A stretch of 26,704 bases of DNA from Verrucomicrobiota bacterium (GTDB lineage: Bacteria > Verrucomicrobiota > Verrucomicrobiia > Limisphaerales > UBA8199). The notes below the pieces were generated by a model. That model ran no database searches and had not been told where the DNA came from. It worked only from the letters and a program-made list of their open reading frames with translations. The translations under genes and the position numbers were made by a program. Positions within the stretch are counted from its first letter, which is position 1. Each line of letters opens with the position of its first letter. Positions 24,358 to 26,704 of this stretch are shown here, one piece after another. The stretch spans positions 1-26,704 of the forward strand of contig JAPLUA010000024.1 of the NCBI GenBank assembly GCA_026397855.1, in the 5' to 3' direction.

Positions 24358-25671
24358 ATGAATAAAATTGTTGCTTCAGTTGGTTTGGTTGCTCTAGGTG
24401 CCACTAGCATTCATGCTTTGGATGCCGGCCCCTCTTCAGATCCTAGCAGGTTCTGGAGTGTCTCCGGCACCATCCGGGGATTCTACGACGATAACATCAA
24501 CACAATCCCGAGCAGTCAGGCGCTCCTCCCCGGCGCGTCCCGCGCCAGCGCAGGATTTGAAGTCAGCCCTGCCATATTCCTGAACTTTCCCCTCGAGCAA
24601 ACCTCGATCGGCCTCAGCTACGTGTACGACTTCAAGTACTACGATAACAGGCCGCAGAATCAGGCCGAAAACTACTCGATGACCCACGTCTTCAACGGCG
24701 CGGTCAATCATTCATTCAACGAGCGGTTTCAGGTCAGCGTCAAGGACTCCTTCGCGATCGGTCAGGAACCGGATATCCTGCGCGCCGGAAATACCTACAA
24801 CACCTTCCAACGCCTTCCCGGCGACAACACGCGCAACTACGGCGTGATCAACTTTTCAGCCCAGGTCACCCCGTTGTTCGGCTTGGATGTCGGCTATGCC
24901 AACACGCTCTTCAACTACGCCGCCAACGAGTGGCAGGTAAGCCCCACCGGTGACATATCGAGCAGCAACGCAGGTCTGCTGAACACGATGGACCAGACCA
25001 TCCACCTCGATGGGCGCTACCAGATCCAACCGCAGACTATCGGCATCCTCGGTTACCAGTTCAGGATGCTGGATTACACCGCGGATCAGCCGATCGGTGG
25101 CAACCTCGCTGTCCCAGGCTCAATCCTGATGAGCGACGTCCGGAATGTGCAGGCGAATTACGGGTATGCGGGGTTGGATCATAATTTCCGGCCTGATTTG
25201 ACAGGGTCAATCCGCGCGGGAGCGTCTTACAACGATTACTACAATAACACCGGCCAGAACAATCTTGCGCCGTATGCCCTGTTGAGCCTGAGGTACACCT
25301 ACAATCCAGGCAGCTATCTAGAAGCCGGATTTAACTACGACTTCAGTTCAGGTAGCGTGTTTAGCAGCATCTCCAAGAATGACGTGACCATGGGCGCCTA
25401 TGCGTCCAGCCTCTACGCGTCCCTCCATCATAAGATCACCGGTAAGCTCGCGGGATCGCTCATGGGGCAATACCAGAATAACATGTACTACGGCGGCATA
25501 TACAACAACCAGTCACAGCAATACTTCCTGCTGTTCCTGGGCTTGGAATACCAGTTCACCCCATTCTTTTCCGCGCAAGTCGGCTACGATTACGACAACG
25601 TCTGGGGCGAAATTCCCAACCAGAATTATAACCGCAACCGGGTGTATGTGGGCGTAACTGCGAGCTACTAA
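24358..25671 (+). CDS. Outer-membrane beta-barrel protein, probably of an exopolysaccharide locus
   Basis: A 437-residue exported protein. Residues 1-20 (MNKIVASVGLVALGATSIHA) are a signal peptide. The rest is dominated by alternating hydrophobic/polar strands rich in Y, N, G and S, for example TSIGLSYVYDFKYYDN, LEAGFNYDFSSG and FFSAQVGYDYDNVWG. It ends in RVYVGVTASY with a C-terminal aromatic residue, the usual barrel-assembly signal. No catalytic motif is visible. Its position before a Wzz/GumC-type gene suggests a role in polysaccharide passage or assembly, as for EpsL-like barrels; this is inference. ATG 24358 has no SD. The codon use and base composition are less GC-rich than the neighbours. 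Confidence 0.8.
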   Translation: MNKIVASVGLVALGATSIHALDAGPSSDPSRFWSVSGTIRGFYDDNINTIPSSQALLPGASRASAGFEVSPAIFLNFPLEQTSIGLSYVYDFKYYDNRPQNQAENYSMTHVFNGAVNHSFNERFQVSVKDSFAIGQEPDILRAGNTYNTFQRLPGDNTRNYGVINFSAQVTPLFGLDVGYANTLFNYAANEWQVSPTGDISSSNAGLLNTMDQTIHLDGRYQIQPQTIGILGYQFRMLDYTADQPIGGNLAVPGSILMSDVRNVQANYGYAGLDHNFRPDLTGSIRAGASYNDYYNNTGQNNLAPYALLSLRYTYNPGSYLEAGFNYDFSSGSVFSSISKNDVTMGAYASSLYASLHHKITGKLAGSLMGQYQNNMYYGGIYNNQSQQYFLLFLGLEYQFTPFFSAQVGYDYDNVWGEIPNQNYNRNRVYVGVTASY

Positions 25672-25691
25672 CCGGACTTTTACTTATTGAC

Positions 25692-25724
25692 GGGGGCTGG
25701 GCAGTCACCACCGGCCCCCTTTTT
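25692..25724 (+). terminator. Intrinsic terminator after the beta-barrel gene
   Basis: GGGGGCTGG (25692-25700) pairs with CCGGCCCCC (25711-25719) through nine positions including one G-U, around a ten-base loop. Five T residues (25720-25724) follow. It lies 20 bases after the beta-barrel stop and only nine bases before the ATG of the next gene, so it can terminate or attenuate transcription into the wzz-like gene. Confidence 0.8.
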
Positions 25725-25733
25725 GTTTCATCT

Positions 25734-26704
25734 ATGGACCCACTGAAAGCAGCGCCGAGTCAGGAAAGCAAACTCCACTTTCTCGACTACTGGCGCATCA
25801 TTCGCCTCCGTAAGACCGTCATTCTCGCCGTCTTTCTGCTTGTCGTCATCACCGCGACGCTTGTCACCTTTATTCTGCCCGAGTCTTTCTCCAGCAGTGC
25901 CCGCATCAAGATCGAGCGTGACCAATCGGACATCAGCGGCCTGCAGGACCGGGGAATCCTCGCCGCCTATGATCCCTATTTCATCCAGACCGAGTTCGAG
26001 CTGATCCAGTCGGAGGTTATTCTTGGAAAAGTCATCGAAGACCTTGACCTGAATCGGGAGTGGGGCAAGAAATATGCTGGCGGCGAGCGCCTCAAAACGC
26101 CGGAAACTTTCACGTTGCTCAAGAACCGCATAGACCTGCGCCCGGTGCGCAATACGAGCCTCATCGAAATCCGTGTCTTTAGCGAGAAGGCCGATGAAGC
26201 CGCCAGGATCGCCAACTCGATCGCTGACGTTTACAAAAAGCACCGGCAGGACCAGCGAAAGGAACTGAGCCAGGGAGGCATCAAAGCGCTGGAAGAGCGT
26301 TTCCTGTCGCAGGAGGAAAAAGTCCGTGCCGCGCAGACGAATGTTGACCATTTGCGCAAGGAGCTCAACATCTCGGATGCGATGGCGAGCGGGGATGGTC
26401 CCTCGCCGCTGATGACGGCGGACACCCTGCGCAAGCTCGAGAGCCTGCGCATTGAAAGCCAGGCGGAATTTGTCCGCCAGCAGACGATGCTGGACCATCT
26501 CAAGAACCTGAAGAAGCAGGTCGGCTCGGAAGGCTTGGCGCAAGCTATTCCGACGGCTGCCCCGGATCCGGGTCTCAGCTCGCTGCTCGAGCAGTTGGTG
26601 ATGTCGGAGCAGAGGCTGGTGGCGGTGGAAAAGGAGTACGGAGAGAAGCATGCGGAGGTTCTGAAGTGCAAGGCGAGCGCGGCGGACCTGCACATGAAGA
26701 TCAC
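25734..26704 (+). CDS. Wzz/GumC-type polysaccharide chain-length determinant, N-terminal part
   Basis: The frame is open from ATG 25734 to the window end (323 codons and two bases), so the gene continues beyond. Residues 18-24 (DYWRIIR) followed by a transmembrane helix (about 29-49, TVILAVFLLVVITATLVTFI) are the classical Wzz N-terminus. The periplasmic part has SSSARIKIERD, FIQTEFELIQSEVILGKVI and the SLIEIRVFSEKADEAARIANSIADVYKKHR segment in consecutive pieces, all typical of the family. A long coiled coil (about 175-320) follows. Such inner-membrane proteins set polysaccharide chain length and couple to export; many continue into a BY-kinase domain, which cannot be judged here. The start lies just after a terminator. 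Confidence 0.92.
   Translation, partial: MDPLKAAPSQESKLHFLDYWRIIRLRKTVILAVFLLVVITATLVTFILPESFSSSARIKIERDQSDISGLQDRGILAAYDPYFIQTEFELIQSEVILGKVIEDLDLNREWGKKYAGGERLKTPETFTLLKNRIDLRPVRNTSLIEIRVFSEKADEAARIANSIADVYKKHRQDQRKELSQGGIKALEERFLSQEEKVRAAQTNVDHLRKELNISDAMASGDGPSPLMTADTLRKLESLRIESQAEFVRQQTMLDHLKNLKKQVGSEGLAQAIPTAAPDPGLSSLLEQLVMSEQRLVAVEKEYGEKHAEVLKCKASAADLHMKI

Overview
The window is GC-rich bacterial chromosome and most resembles the Verrucomicrobiota, probably a Limisphaerales/Pedosphaera-type lineage. Pointers to this are a type IV prepilin-like protein with an FTLIELL signal and an H-x9-DG tail, few genes with a clear Shine-Dalgarno sequence, many exported cell-envelope proteins, and short dispersed palindromic repeats between genes. 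The assignment is inferred from the text of the sequence; no database was searched.

Layout. 1-3142: 3' end of an OFA-type MFS transporter, a palindromic repeat, then htpG overlapping a small exported protein. 3288-5777: an exported GH84-like beta-N-acetylglucosaminidase. 5859-7195 (minus): a GNAT acetyltransferase followed by the prepilin-like protein. 7340-10691 (plus): a large exported Amidase_3 protein carrying golvesin-like, FN3 and GATase-like domains, followed by a carotenoid biosynthesis (DUF422/CruF-like) membrane protein. 10692-11150: a non-coding stretch with a roughly 343-bp concentric inverted-repeat element that looks MITE-like. 11153-15560 (minus): three consecutive DUF21/CBS (CNNM/CorC-type) membrane proteins and then a LysM-Amidase_2 protein. 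15726-17657 (plus): a HAD phosphatase and a receiver-histidine kinase. 17654-22026 (minus): gltA, sucC, sucD and a YggT-like membrane protein. 22156-23121 (minus): a Tat-exported aldo/keto reductase. 23257-24012 (plus): a TPR/LysM lipoprotein. 24358 to the end (plus): an outer-membrane beta-barrel protein, an intrinsic terminator and the start of a Wzz/GumC-type chain-length protein, probably the beginning of an exopolysaccharide export locus.

Functionally the window combines housekeeping (HtpG, three TCA-cycle genes) with a strong envelope theme: two peptidoglycan amidases, two LysM proteins, a hexosaminidase, a pseudopilin-like protein and a polysaccharide export start. I found no tRNA, rRNA, CRISPR array, prophage or recognisable transposase. 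I did not find one clear-cut new system. The best leads are the concentric inverted-repeat element, the C10G9 tract ahead of the multidomain amidase, the triple DUF21/CBS cluster with its amidase, and the terminator directly in front of the wzz-like gene.
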